This document shows positions 13,701 through 28,700 of a DNA stretch of 64,000 nucleotides, piece after piece; position 1 is the first letter of the stretch; each line of letters opens with the position of its first letter. This DNA comes from Hetaerina americana (taxonomy: Eukaryota > Arthropoda > Insecta > Odonata > Calopterygidae): assembly GCA_022747635.1 (NCBI GenBank), contig JAKTNV010000011.1, positions 16,095,975-16,159,974 of the forward strand. The letters are read 5' to 3'. A program made the position numbers and the translations under genes. The notes under the pieces were generated by a model, which saw only the letters and a program-made list of their open reading frames with translations, was not told where the DNA came from and ran no database searches.

Positions 13701-16700
13701 ACTTGCAAGAAAGTGATGACAAAAAATATTCATTAAAAAAAATAGTCAAGATTTACATAATTAGTTCACGCATTTCAGATGATAACTTGCACTGTTCTGT
13801 TGCATGATTGATACTTATATTGATCAAGTTCTATCAAAGGAAAATTTAATTAAGCTGAGAATATTAACAGCGCAGAAATTATGAATGAAATATACTCTAA
13901 TTTTAAAAACTAATTTAGGCAAGCATTTTTATCAGTACTCGATTAACTCATCATTTCAACACCTTAGGATACAAGATAACACCAAAGGAACATGATAACT
14001 AGATATACTTGTAAAGAAGGATGATTTTTAAATCAGTATGAGTATATCAAGGTATGGAATAACTACAATTAATATTAAAAAGAGATAATGTGGCTTTGAC
14101 ATAAGTGAAGCAAAACATCGATTGTGGAATAACTATTATTTACGGCCACAGGAGAAAATTGTTTACACATTCATTGCTTAGAGAACAGAGGCACTAAAAA
14201 GGATTTTGTATGTATGGTGTAATCAATACCAGTGAAGAATACCATGCGAGTAAAATTGATTTCTTAGTTACTACTACCACCATTAGAATAACAATGTATT
14301 TAATTTGAGCTATGTAAAAAAAACCATTGTGCAAACTCAATATGAAACAGATTGTGGCCAATTTTAATAAATATTGCAATCAAATTCATTTGTTTCAATT
14401 GGGGAAAAACAATTTTGTACACAATTAGATCAATTTCCTTTACAATTGGGATATATATCTCTGAGTACATTTTAATCATTGGTATCCAATATATGATACT
14501 GTTTTCCCCCTAAGTTTTTTGCTGAGAGAACATTAAATGCAATAAATAAATGAAAAGGTTATCAACTGACAACTTTTAAGTGGTTCCCAAAACTCCTTCC
14601 CCACAGAGACGTCTCTATCCACCCACCTCTCTTGTTCCCGCATCTGAGGTTCGTGTCCACCTCCTCACTCCTCCTCTTCCCAGGCCTCCCCGGCTCACCC
14701 TCGCCTCCATTCCCACTGCCCCCTTCCCCTTCATCGCCCCCCTCCCCACCCCGCCTCTTCCCCTTCTCGCCCCCGTCCTCGCCATCATCCTCATTTTCAT
14801 CATCTTCTGCACCCATTGCATCCGCTGCCTCACTTGCATCTGCCAACTTTGCTCCTTCCCTCACACTTCCCCCTTCGTCCTCAACCTCCTTGGCCCGTAA
14901 AGCTGAAAGGGAAAATATGACCTCCTTAAGACTAGATCTTCTCATAGAACTGGAACAAAATTTTTTATAATTTTTAAGCATTGAACATAAAATTATAAGA
15001 TTGCAACTGTGGTAGTACCCAAAGTACCATCAATTTTCGTTATTTAAGGTTATAAAATTCAGGTAATTCAAATCCATTGGCAAACAATGTGCAAGTTCTA
15101 AGGAGTGGATCAGACTCCCAAGTTTCTCCCACAACGGAAATGAAATTGATAATCTCAGCATACTGTCTCCATTCTTTCCCAGAATAGAATAGAACACAGA
15201 ATGGAGATCCAAGGAGAAAATAATTGCTACAGTGATAGACTGACTTTTGCTCAGGAAGCACGCCCTAGCATCCAGTGCCTCCACATTTGCCAAAATTTGG
15301 CTCTCAAGCTCTCCACCAACAACATAAATGATGCCCCCCATGGCTGCCACACCGGGGAGAATGCGAGGGTGAAGAAGTGGGGGTGGACCGCGAGTATCTG
15401 CTTCGGCAGACTGTGTATTTGGTGAATCTGAAAATGAGACAGACAGGCATTTACAGAGGTGATACTACTGTAATGAGACACAAAATTTGTATCTTTAACC
15501 CAATTTTAATGGCACTTAAAGAGGCATTAAGCTTTTTTTTTAATCACTATCCGGCTGCAAGTGACATTTATGTCAATTGCTATGCCTTTTAACACCTAAG
15601 TATCGTACAAACCCATGCATATCAAATGATAATTAGTTCGTGAAATAATTTATTACTAATTCAATAATTGAAATGTATATTTATTCTATTTTTTTAAATC
15701 CGCACCTCCAATATCTACTGACTAAAAATCATAATAAAATCAATCCCTATTATGTCCTCTTCTTAAAACAGATTCACAAAGATCTATTGACTGGTCCAGT
15801 TCCACAAAATTTTTGGGTTGATCTCCACTGTTATTCTCATGTAGATGAAATAATAGATTAACTGGCACCTGGGACATACATGATTAGGAAACTTGCCCTA
15901 ACTACCTCATGTGAGACTTTGATATTGATATACAAAGACAAAATTCAATCCTCCCTGGCCTATGGAGTTGCCTTCTATGGGAATTCTAGTGCAGCATTGA
16001 AGGCTATTTCCAGGCAAAAAGGTTAAAAGCAATGGTGAATGCTCGCATCGGGACTTCAGGAAAGCCACTATTTAAGGAACTGTGCTTAACTGCCATGGAT
16101 CCTTCACTAATCTTTCCTTGTAAAAAAGAATCTATGTTTTTTATCGTAAACGCCACCATTTATTATCATTTGGCCTGTGGAAGGGATATTGTGCACCTGA
16201 AAAATCAACCACTCACTATCTCTAAGAAATACCCACATCATGCAGTCTCACCTATTTACAATGAATTGCCAATGAACATAAAAAATTAGTCTACTCTAAC
16301 TGCTTCTAAAATTAAACCATACTATCCTATTACTTTTCCTTATTCTACAGACTATGTTCTATGCCATATATTTGACATATAGAACAATAAAGTTATCATT
16401 ATTAACATGAAGTCTGATACATGGTTGGAGCATAATATATACATAAAAACACTGCCACAAACAATTCTACCAAAACTCATTGAAAAATGTACGACCTAAC
16501 ATACAATAAAACACTTTAAGGAAATGAAAAATGATGAGCTATTTTTCAGATGTTAGGACTCGAAACCTTGAGTCTACATGATTTTGAAAAGAATGTTACA
16601 TTTTAAGTTCATAATTCAAAGAAAAAGACAAAACTATTTCCAAACACACAATGTCCTTTATAAATTAATACATGAAGGAGGGCAAAGTTAATGGAGAAAA

Positions 16701-19700
16701 AAATGACAAAAACTACAACACAATTTTTGAAAATCACTTAGAACTTAACTTCCTTGATGCTGATGAATAATCACTTACTTCCTTGGCCATACCACTCTTT
16801 GTGGAACACGTCGAAGACTTCGACAGCAGCACAGAGCACTTCCCCTGGATTGGGTGATGATTGATACGAGGACCGTCCAGCAGATCGGTATGGAGATGGC
16901 ACTGGCTCCCTTCGGCACCCACCAAGCACAACAATGCGCTTCTTGGCACCCAAACGTGGCACATCCTCATGCCCAGTGACATGCTTCAAAAGAAAGAGCA
17001 CAGAGTACAGAATGTAGCTACATTTTTCAATTGATATTGAATGCATGTCTGCATTCGCAACACCAATTGATATTGGTTCCCTGTGCCACACCATTCCATT
17101 TTCCCAAGGACCATAGTATATTTCCCATAAGGAGAAAATACTACACAGACCAGGCAACAGGAAATAAAATGTTCCACACAGTAACTGAAATCTGGTCTAT
17201 GAGGATGAGCATAGATTTAGAGGCTTTTGAGATGCTGGTGCAGCGGAGAATGGAGAAATTAAGACAGACAGAGAAAAAGACAAATTGCAAGGTTTTAAGT
17301 AAGGTGGGTGAAGAGCGCAAGTTCCTGGAAGAAGTCATAAAAATACAAGAGACAGTGAATGGAGGAAATAATTAAAGGTGTCGGGATGTTGAAGGCCAAG
17401 ATAAAAGGGAGAGAAGGTTATACGTAAACAGGGTACACGGACAAAGAGAGGGTTGCCAGAGAACACGAAGGCAGAGGAAGTTAAGGAAAAATGAAGAAAG
17501 AAATACAGTACGGCAGAGACAGAGGAAATTCTCCTGATATATAGAAGATAAAAAAGTCTTTGGGGATCATGCAAAAACTTATTTTCAATAGGTAGATTAG
17601 CTCAAAAAAATGAAAATGACTGATAGGGACAGCCATGTAAAACATGAGGGAGGTAACTAACCTGTCTTCTGGCTCTCTCCTCGACTTCCATTCGGATGGA
17701 TGCCAGGGCGACCCCCAGAGGTGGGTCCCCACCAAGTGTCGACGAAGCTCTTAGGGACATTAGATCTGGATGCAAGAGTCCAAGGCGAACATGACGTAGG
17801 ACCTCAAACACATGCTCCCTCCGGTTGGGTGGATCATGGAAGAGCCATCGGACAGCACTTTCAAACACCTTGGAGAAAGAAAATGTCAAGTGCAATGGGG
17901 GTTTGTGTTGAAACGCTAATGAAAATAGCTATATAATTAATGGAATTCATTGGAGGACCATTGGTGGGACTGGACGTTCAATCATCTAACGTGTCAATGG
18001 ACACATTAGAATTGCTATAGGCATAAATTTCACCAATCAATTTTTTTGTTACCACTCATACTTGGAATATGATACGTGACAGGGCTTTCATTGGACCAGA
18101 GGATTCAGTTGTCACATCTTGATTTGATTTCAAATTGTTACCTGCATCTCACTGTCCACTTCAAGTCCCTCTGACGAAAGGAAGAAAGTGAGTATGTTGA
18201 GAGGCAGATCCAAGAATTCCTCACCCTTTACAACCTCCACAAAGTTCTGCTTCACAAAGCATTCAGACATCTTGGACATGGCTGTGCAATTGTGTGCTTC
18301 AGCAAACCTATGTATGAGATAATGTCACTCTTGAGTGATGTGAACACTGAAAACCTCCACCAAATGAAACTTTTCATCATAAACTTCCTCCCAGTAAATG
18401 AAATTTTGGCTCCCAGATGACTCAGCCACATTTCATTTTTATTTTATTTTTAATTATTTTAACTATTAACTGCCAACCTTGATAAATCATATTCTCACTT
18501 GATGCCATACTATTTTCTCCTTGAATAAAGAATTTTTCAATAAACTTAACATCAAAATATCCTATTCAGAGAAAATACATAATTATCTATTCCAAATTTT
18601 TATATTAGTTTGATGGAAGTAAAGTAAAGATATTATAATGGCCGTAAATTTTGTTTTAAGTCAATCAAGCAAATGACAGGAAATTCTCGGATTCAAAATT
18701 TTGTTAAGGCAGATCATAGGGGATACCAGATTAATATATTGGAAGGATGGGTGGGATGTATGGGGGAATATACTTATAAAGTAGTTGGAAAAGGAAGTCA
18801 TTTGACAATTTCCATAACAATTTTCCAAGCTTTGTTAAAGGCCTTCTATACAGGAGATCTTCCATAAATATGCAGTTATTCTGGATATTGGCCATTTCTT
18901 TGTGTACTCACAACATGTATGGTATTTATCAATCATTATCTATATTATGAGTGTAACAGCGTGTTTCCAGCTGCCAGTTATTTATTTTATTGTTGTCTTT
19001 CCCTGTGTGACATACCAGATTTGACAGCATATTAGATGCACCTTTCTTTTCATATTTATGGTCCATACATGCATCCAGGTTTTATATGAGAGGGTTTAAA
19101 CTCCATGGGTTTATGTGCAATACTCAATATTATTTTTACCCCAGATGGTCAACACTACCTATTTCAACTCCACTATATTTAGATCATAACATTTACTCAT
19201 GCATCATATTTATTATTAAATTAAAGAATGCTTTAATTGGGATTGTTGTTATGTTTATTGCTATTATCTGATGTGAATATCATCTCATATCAACATCATA
19301 AATTCTGCGATGCCGAAAGAGGGCAAGATATTGAATGAACTTGATTGTATTTTATCACAAAAGATCATAAAAAATGATCATGAAAAACTCTTCTAAACAA
19401 GTGGAATAATTTGTTTTAAAAATATTACCCTCACACATGACCTGGGCTTTTGCAAGGACATTTAAAGCTTTTTCCTTGTGTGTATCTAACTGAAACGAGA
19501 TTGCATCTTGAATACTGGTGCATCTTATATGCTATCAAACATGGTACACAGTGTTTTTGCACTGTATCCTGATTCTTCCGGAGAATTCCCTATATGAGCT
19601 CACTTGATGGTGGTTAGGTATAGGATTAAATCCTATAAACTGATATTATAAGGCTAGGGTTGCCAGTGATTACATATTTAATATCCATCATTCCCAGGCA

Positions 19701-22700
19701 TTTTTAATTATCATTTCATCATTTTTCAAGAAAAAATTTCTTTTCGTAAAATTACAAAATTTGCATTCAATTTTTAAAGAATACTTAGATATGACTTGCT
19801 ATCTTAAGAGATCCCAGGTTTGTATTTTGATCCCCCCCAATGATTATTGATAAATATAATCAGTGCTCAGGCATTGATTGAGCCATGGACCAGGAGAAAT
19901 TTAAATACAAATACATATTTATAAATATCATTGTTTTGGAGGAAGGGTGTTTATGATATAACTTATTTATGGGCATTGATAGCATGAAATAACATTTATT
20001 TTAATTATCACTACTATTACTTAAAACAGAATGATCATTTACACAATAGATGCCCATGATTCAATTAAATGAACAAGAAGCATATTTACTTGGAATGACA
20101 TAGCTTGTGTAAAAGAACTAACATTGGTAATAGAAGATAGTGAGGGATACCGATTTTTTTCTTGTAACCCTAAGAGCAAAGATTTTCTCAGCAAAGTAAA
20201 AAATGAGGCAGCACCAATGAATCATTTAAAAAAAAAGATGACATTTTGATATTTTCATCATCCTTGACCATGAAGGACTATGACTAATTGCATGGTGAAA
20301 AAAGGTTAATTGGTGGTTAAGAGAAAAAAACTGCTACATCTGTTTCATTTCCTTGACTAGTAAAAATAGTTTGATCAAATACAGTAATGGGAATTACAGG
20401 GAATGTCAGATGAGGCATTAGTCCTCAGTACGGTAGACCCTTGAATAAAAATATTATTTTTCCATTAAGTCATTATCACGGGGTTTTATCAATGTTTATG
20501 ATCATATATTTAGGCTAAAAAACAAATGATAAAAAGATGTTTACTATTTTCTGATTATTAATTCTTGGGTCACTCAATAATTCCTTCAAAAATCCAAGAT
20601 ATGGCGCTTGTAGTATCAAAAAACTTTTGCTTTTAGTAAGCCTAATCTCTCGCTAGACTGCTGTCAAAGTTTCAACTATATCCATGACCTTGTTTCATTT
20701 TCAAAGTCAATTGAACCAACAAACTTTTGTTTATCAAGAAAAATAAAAAAATTGAGTTTCGTGTGATGATTAAACACTTACTTAAAAAGCTTAGCACCTA
20801 AAGAGATCACAGCCCTGAAATAAAGCACAGAGATCACATCTGTTCCTGTGTTTGTGACTGTTTACAATTGGGTAAAAGAGTTTAAACATGGCCACAAATG
20901 ATGAACATCATTCAGAAAGTTGTGTTAACGACAAAATCTATGATGTGGTTTTGAGTGATTGATGAATCTAAGTTTATGAAATAGTTGCAGCCACAGGCAT
21001 ATCAAAAGGTAGCGTGTTTTCAATTTTGCAAGAAAATTTGGGTGTGAAAAATATCTTGGCCACATGGGTACAGCATTGGTCCTCATTGGAGAATAAATAC
21101 ATTCATGTAGTCAATTTCGAGAGTGGCTCAGTGTTTATCAGTCACAATTCTGAAGAGTTTCTGCATAGACACATAACTGGATGAAACATGGATATTCTTC
21201 TACACCCCAGAGACGAAGGAACAGTAGGCTTCTTAAGGCAATCCAGCTCCAAAGAAGATATAGATGATGAAATCGGCCAACAAGGTGATGCCCATGAACT
21301 TTTAGAATGCAAGTGGAATCATCCACATGAACTAATTGCAAATGAACAAATGATAAGTGGAGAAAATCATGCGTTGTTATTGCATCAGTTGAGCACAGAA
21401 ATCAAGAAAAAAGTCCTCATTTGGCAAAAAATACCCATCTTCCATCAAGACAATGCAAGGGTACACACTTGGGTAGTTTTAAAGGCAAAAATTGCAGAAG
21501 TTCAAATTATTACAAGATCCATTGCATTCACTAATTTGCCCCCCAGTGGCTTTTTCTTATTTCTAATCTGAAAAAATGGCTTGGTGGAAAATGATTCACA
21601 TTGAATGAGGAGGTCATCACCAACAAACATACATATTTTGAGGCCTTCTAAAATCTTACTTAATGCATGGCTTAAAAATATTGGAGGAATTTTGGGAAAA
21701 GTGTAACGAGATAAGAGGAAATTGTGCAAAAAAGCTACCCAAAATAGTTCATTGGTTTATTTTTCATAAGGAATTATTGTTGAACGACCCAAGTACTTAC
21801 CAACCAACCACAAAATATAGTAAACATGCTAAAGTTTGGTTTCATAGGAGAGTGTAGAGCTCATATCTTACTAAGCCCTGTAGAGTAAGTGAAATTTACC
21901 CATTAGGGTTATTAGGGGGGCAGTATCTTTCCCTGTGCTAGCACCCAAGGTTTTCCAGGAAGACCTGGAACCCAAAAAAACCGCACAGGTAGAGTGAAGC
22001 TTATGTATTCTAACATCATGTATATTTGGACCTGGGTCATCGGGGCAGGGGTCAAACTCTCCAACAACATCCTTCCTATTATTACACACTTAATATTTAA
22101 CCACTACAACTTAACAAATAAATAAACATAAGAAGCAGAAACTTGGTTAAAAGCAGAATAACAGGAAAAAATTGGAAGCAGCTGAAATGGAATTCTGGTG
22201 ACGCTGCCTTACTAGATTGGATAAATGAAAAAAATGAAGTCAGAATGAGAATGAAAATAGAAAATAAAATAACAAATGTAATTAGTTAGAAAAAGTAATT
22301 GGTCAGGGCATTTATGCTTGAAGGATGGCTGACACTGAGATTATGGAGAAGGCAACCTAAAGACAGGAAGAAGAAAGGAAGACCAAGGAAATAATGGAAT
22401 GACATTGCCTTCCATGCCATGCAGGAGACAGAACCCAAGAAAGCAGATTGGGGGGACTAGAAATAAATACACATTGGAATGCAAGACACGTCAACAGCTA
22501 TAAGATACTTGAAAAAATATAAAATTATGCATACACATGAATGTATGTATGTAAAGTTTTAAAAAATAACATCATATATGTTAAATTATATCATTTTATA
22601 TAACATTTAAGCTAAAATATAACATTATAATAACAAATAAATAATAAAAATCAATTTAAACACAACAACAGAATACCATCAATAGAAAGATGGTTAGACC

Positions 22701-25700
22701 AAATATAAAATAAGGTTAAAAATCTAAACAGACCTAAGAATTGAAAAAACACTTTCCTTAGATATACGATGAAATGTTTAAAGAAAGCCTCTTTATTTTT
22801 TAAAGAATTTTCCGATGATGCAACTTTAATGGAATATGCTGTACTGGTTATTACATAACAATATCAGTCTTACAGAATAATCTAAAAAAATCATTGATTA
22901 CAGCAACACATCTTACCTCCATACATATCTTACAAACCTCCATGCAATGAAGAACTTTGAACAATGCTCTTTTCCCAGTCCCGACCTCCATAACTTGTAA
23001 TTTGCATAGTGAAAAATCTCCCTCCAGCAAAAATCTTTGAACTATTAAACCTCCACAGTACAAAACCTAAATGTGGACAGAGACATTAAATAACACTTTC
23101 ATGTCATGAAATTTCAACATAAATCGAAATATCCACTTTCTTTGGATTGTATTGGCATGACACTGCAGTTGTAGACACACTGAGTTGAGTACTTATACCA
23201 CAACCGCATCTTCCCTCTTCCTCTCCATCAACAAGCCTGAGGTTTTTTCAAATGGTTACTGATTTCTGCTCATCACTGCAATGAAGAGGGGATCAGCATC
23301 TTTGATCTTATGAGAGAACTTTTTCAGCATTAATGATTGGTAGCTTTCTTTTTGAAACAACTGAATGAAACAAATAGCCATTCACACTCTAATTATTCCT
23401 TCAGAAGCTAGAGTGCTATGCAATCATAAACTATCACACTCGAAGCACTGCTCTGGGTCTACCAAGACCAAGTGGGTACTGTGTCTAGCTACAACTGTGA
23501 GCCTATTGGTGACTCCATTTTTTATCAGGTCCAATTCATGGCAGGGTAAATTTTTATCGTTGCATTTTATCTTTTTGGAGGCAAAATTTACACTAACGTG
23601 TTTAGGGTTGTGAATATGCAAGATGCTATTTTTTTCAATTAAAAGAAATAGCTAAGGTGGCCTACGGTTTGGTTTGAGGAGGGAAAGTGACTAGAGACTT
23701 GTAGGTTATGACCACAGTCCATGGAGTCAAAGGAAATATCTTTCACCATCTGCTTTTTGTTGAATTCGCCTCTGGGTCAACTGCTTAGACACACGACAAA
23801 TTTTAAACTGTGTTCTTTCGATGAATGTACAAAAGAGGTAACCCCTATGTGTTAACCATAATTATTTACATTAGCTGGGGCCGGGACCTGAAGGAATGGA
23901 AGTGAGAATAAGGAAAAAGTGCTACCGGGGAATATACTGACAAGAGTCAACTGTATTGTTGACCAACGCCAAGGATTCATTGTTTTGAAGAAATTCCAAC
24001 TGAAAGGAAAATATTATGGATACCACCATGAGATGAAGATGGCCTAATATATTTCCCATATTCCTCAAGATCCAGAATTTCACTTAGTTACTAATGTGAT
24101 GAATGTTCAATTATGAGCGCTCATACATTTATTTAAATCATTTATTTTTAATTTGGGTTAGATTTTTAGCCTAATGTGTAATGTACTGTGGTAATAGTTT
24201 CATGATAATTTAACAATCGCATAAGCAGCAACCATCTTAAGTAGAAAAATGTTCAGTTTATCTACAGAAACTATGAAATAACCAAAGGATTAGCAAGATC
24301 TTGTACTGAAATTTTGCTTTTGCCTGAATAAAGTCTCAGCCAAGGCCAATGTAATGGTACAGGATACTTGCAGTGTGTCTATTATTCCCTATAGTACAGC
24401 TGAATGATGGTTTCAAATGCTTAAAGAGGTGAGGATATAAGTTTCAAAGGAAGGTGGACACCAGAGCCACAGTCACTGCTCTTATGAAAGTAAACATTAA
24501 CACTACAACTGCCATTTTGAGAGAAGATTGTCAAATTATGTTTACAGCATCATCAAAAATATTGAAAAATCCACCCACATGTTGGCAACAGAAAAATTGC
24601 ACATGAGAAAGGTTGTGCACTTAAAAAATCCACAGAGGCAATAGGATGGGTGCTGAATTATGATAATGCAGGGCTGCACTTTTTCCTGTTCCCCTTGTTA
24701 AGAAACAATTTTGTGGAAAGTATTTTTCATCTTCAGAAGCAGGCATGGGATAACTGAACATGTTGCAACTTGCAATGGCTGCAGATGATGCAACATTGAA
24801 TTCAAATACATGAAACTTGTATCACATTAACATTGCACAGTAAACATAACAGTTTCAGGTTTAACTTTGTGGAATTCCTTCATGATGAGGGTAAAAAGAA
24901 ACTTAACACTTCCACCAAAAAGATTTAATATTTCACGACCATGGTTTCGATGCTGCACAGCATTGAAAGCATGGTCGTGAAACAGCAAATCTTTTTGGTT
25001 GAAATGTTAAGTTTCTTTTTACCCTCATATTGCAGAGCAGGTTAGCAAAAAAAAACATGAAATTAAATTTTTACTCAAATAATGAAAATAAAAAATATAT
25101 GATTACTCTTTATTGAACAACCCTCAAAGATTGTATCAGTCATTCCAGGATGCCTGTACTGGTTAATGTAATTTCTAAACATGGCACGAGAATCTACAAA
25201 AGCTAATTACTACGAACAGAAAAAAATGTTCTGTGCCTATTATTGACCACAACTATCTAGCATGCCCATCTACTACAAATTTGAACTATATCAAGTCTTA
25301 AAAGATTTACATTAATTTTCAATTAACAGTTAACAATAAAGAACGCATTGGAACTAGGGTAAATTCCTGCTCCATGATCATTAATCCATTATGAGTATTC
25401 AATATCAAATATGAGGGTGCACCCAAAAATAACCAGAAAGGTGCTGTGGTTGGAGGAGCTCATGCTCACACATTTCTTCCACTAGGTGAGCATGTAGCTT
25501 TAAAAAAATAATTCTGGTTACTTTTGCATAGCCCATCGTGTTTGATATTGAATACCCTTTCTTGTTTTTAACTGAAACAGAGTGGGCATATGTAGGGGAT
25601 TCCATGTAAGCTCGAAACTTTGTTTTGGTAGAATTGTGATTGATTTAATTTTTAACAGTGAATTATTTTCTATTGCAGGTATTGTAAAAATTGATGGGAA

Positions 25701-28700
25701 GATTCACCTGAAAATTTGGAACTTTAGCGATGAAAAATGTCCCTCAAAGAATTTCACTGAACCAAAGACCAAATGCTTATTACAAAAATACATGCTAGAC
25801 AAAATTATAAATAGTGTGATCATGGAAAATTCAATAGAATGAATTTATTTTACTTTTAGATTAATTAACTGGTTATAATTCACCAACCTGAATATGCCCA
25901 AGGCATTGGCAGGATCGATTTCATCGTGCATGAGCTGGGTGCATCCATCAATAACATCTCCCATTTGCAGCATATCAGCCACCACCATTAGCTCTTGTAC
26001 TTCATCTAAGCCCACTTGCAATTCACCTAAAATGTAAATTGTAACTTAATGCACTTGAACTGACACATCCACAAAAATTATTCCAATCAAACCACATTAA
26101 GGAGTCACCAAGTTCCAGACTATGTTGTACTCTTCACTTAGAGTGACTTCTTCAGAATAATTTCAAAAACTGAAATAAAATAGAGAAAGCAGCACTATTC
26201 TTTAAAAATGCACAGTTTTACATATTTATGAACTGACTCATTCCATTCACACCAGTGTATTAGTCAGTGTACCTTCTATTGAAACAGCTGTGAGGAATTT
26301 TTATGAATTAAGAAGCACATCACCTGATTAAATATAAATTATGTACAATGAAACCATGTTAAACATAATAATATGCTCCCCGTGTCATTGCTTTCCTACA
26401 AATCTTTTGAGTTGCTCTCTTTCCATGAACTGGCTTGCATAATGCTGTCTTAGTGCAAGGGTGAGAAGTGACCTAACGATGGCAAAAGGGAATCAAAAAA
26501 TCTCAAAGAGGGGAGCATTATGCTCATTCTGCACATGGTTCTTGGGTGTGAAATGAAGTGTTCTTGTTTCATACATGCATCATTCTCCCAAAACCCAGAA
26601 GGAATTTTTCAAGAGTTGGTAATGGCATCTGAGGACCGAAAAATATCCAGGTTCCTGTCTTAGATACCAGGATTGTTGTCCAAGGTGCTTGTTAGTCAGT
26701 ATCAGGATTTTGAATCCTTGACATGGATACCAACACACTGGTAGCTAGTTTTCTTGCCCTCAGTGACATGGCTGATCTTACATTTCAAATGGTCTGCAAG
26801 ATTACCCTGCAATCATTTCAATTAATACTTCATCCATAGCATCAGTTTTATTGACCTTTAGTTCAAGGCTCCCCAACCAAGGACATAGGCTTATCTAATT
26901 ATGGGGTAAAATGTCTGATATTGTACATATTTTTACTAAGGGTCGGAATTGATATCAGTATGCATGGTGCCTAGATACAGAAGAAGAAATTACGATACTG
27001 AAGAGGTATCTAAAATTCTTGCTCTATGCATTGGAACCTAGAAGCCAGTAACTGCATACATTTGGATACAGGTTAATCCCAGGTCCCTGAGTTTTTGCTT
27101 AAAATTTCTATTTTTTTACATATCTTGTACATACCTGTAACTTGGCACTCATTTTTTTCCAAACTATTAAATGTTACTAAGTTTATTCCAGTGAATTATT
27201 TAAACTATTAATAGTGAACCCTTGTTAAATACATCTTCTCAAGAATAAAGACTAAAAGAAATATAATTTAACATTTTTAACAGGAGATATCAAGTTTTTC
27301 TTCAAAATATTCCATGTTTATTTTGATGATTTTAATGTTCTGACAGTATTGACCATAATCATAATTAGTGAGACTTTTAATTTATTCCGAAATTCCCTGT
27401 GTGTCATGAGTGGTCAATGAAAACGCTACGAGGATGGTCTGAAAAGTTTCTGACCTGACAAAGATACAAGACATTTAATCTGAAATTTCTGATGATTTCT
27501 GAGGTCGGTAACTTTTATGACCACCCTTGTAGTTTTTATGGGAGGCGACTGACACTAGATTCATTTGCGCCATTAGGGATGGATGGGAAAGGAAGGGTGG
27601 AGAGAAACCCGGCACTGGCATTAGCCTACTCTTGTCGAAAGGTGCCAAGGGGTCCACAGTTTAAGGTCCCATCTGATGGACGTCGTACTCACTCAGAGTG
27701 CTCTCCACAAAGTACCTAAAGTAGGGATCGGGATACCGCTGAAAAATATTTGTGGTGCCCAGGATTTGAACCTGGGCCCTCTCAGTGGGAAGCCTGTACG
27801 TTAGGCTCCTTACCATCCCAATCCCTGCCAGTGTCTAGAGTACTGCCCAAACGGTACTGCTTCAATTGTTTGCTTCTATTGCTGCACTGCAGCAGTAGTT
27901 TTTGCCCTAAGAAGAGTCATAACTGTGACATTATTAAACAGTGGTAAATTTCAGAATGCAACCTTATAGAGGTTTAGCTCACATATCAAATACCACTTTC
28001 AATATACTATAATTAACTAAAATTTGTTGTCTCAGGCGTAACTTTATAGAATTTGCATAACATATTGAAATGTAATGAAATAATTGACTTTGTAATTCCA
28101 CACACTTTTCCACACAAAATTCCACACAAAAAAGTGTGTGGAATTACAAAGTCAATTATTTCATTACATTTCCATATAATTAACTACCTCGTACATAAGC
28201 TGAACCTTGATTTTTTAATAGAAAATTTGTACTTTAAGTTTAACCTCTACACTAGCATAAATAGCAGGGAGGTGTAGGGGAACCAAGGTACCAGCATATA
28301 GACACCTCAGATGCCCAGGATTTTTACAGTATCAAATCACAGGAGAGGGTAATTAAATATTGGTAGAAAAATACATTAAGTAGTTCCACTATTTGGATTA
28401 TTTAAGTTTAAGAGCTTTTGGTATTCCCAATAACGGGCTTATTTTAGAGACTGATGCCAGGTTGTGCTTTGCTAGGGGAGGCAAGTAAATTTATCATTGT
28501 ACTAATGTATAGGCTGCATCCATCCAAAAATTAAATCCACCCATAGGACACCAATAATTATAATAATATGAAAGTATACATGGGTTTCAAACTGCCATTG
28601 GAATCTTCATATTATGGTGAGAATATAGCACATTTGAATACACCTATGGAGACCCAAACATCCTGAACCCCACCCATTAAACTAAAAAAACTCCAACCAT

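Noticed and set aside
14580..14970. Long Pro/Ser/Leu-rich plus-strand open frames
   Set aside because: They are the antisense of the acidic IPP exon, and the minus strand has the splice sites and matching phases.
24300..24800. Possible decayed transposase on the plus strand
   Set aside because: Scattered similarity only; no catalytic motifs and no paired ends.
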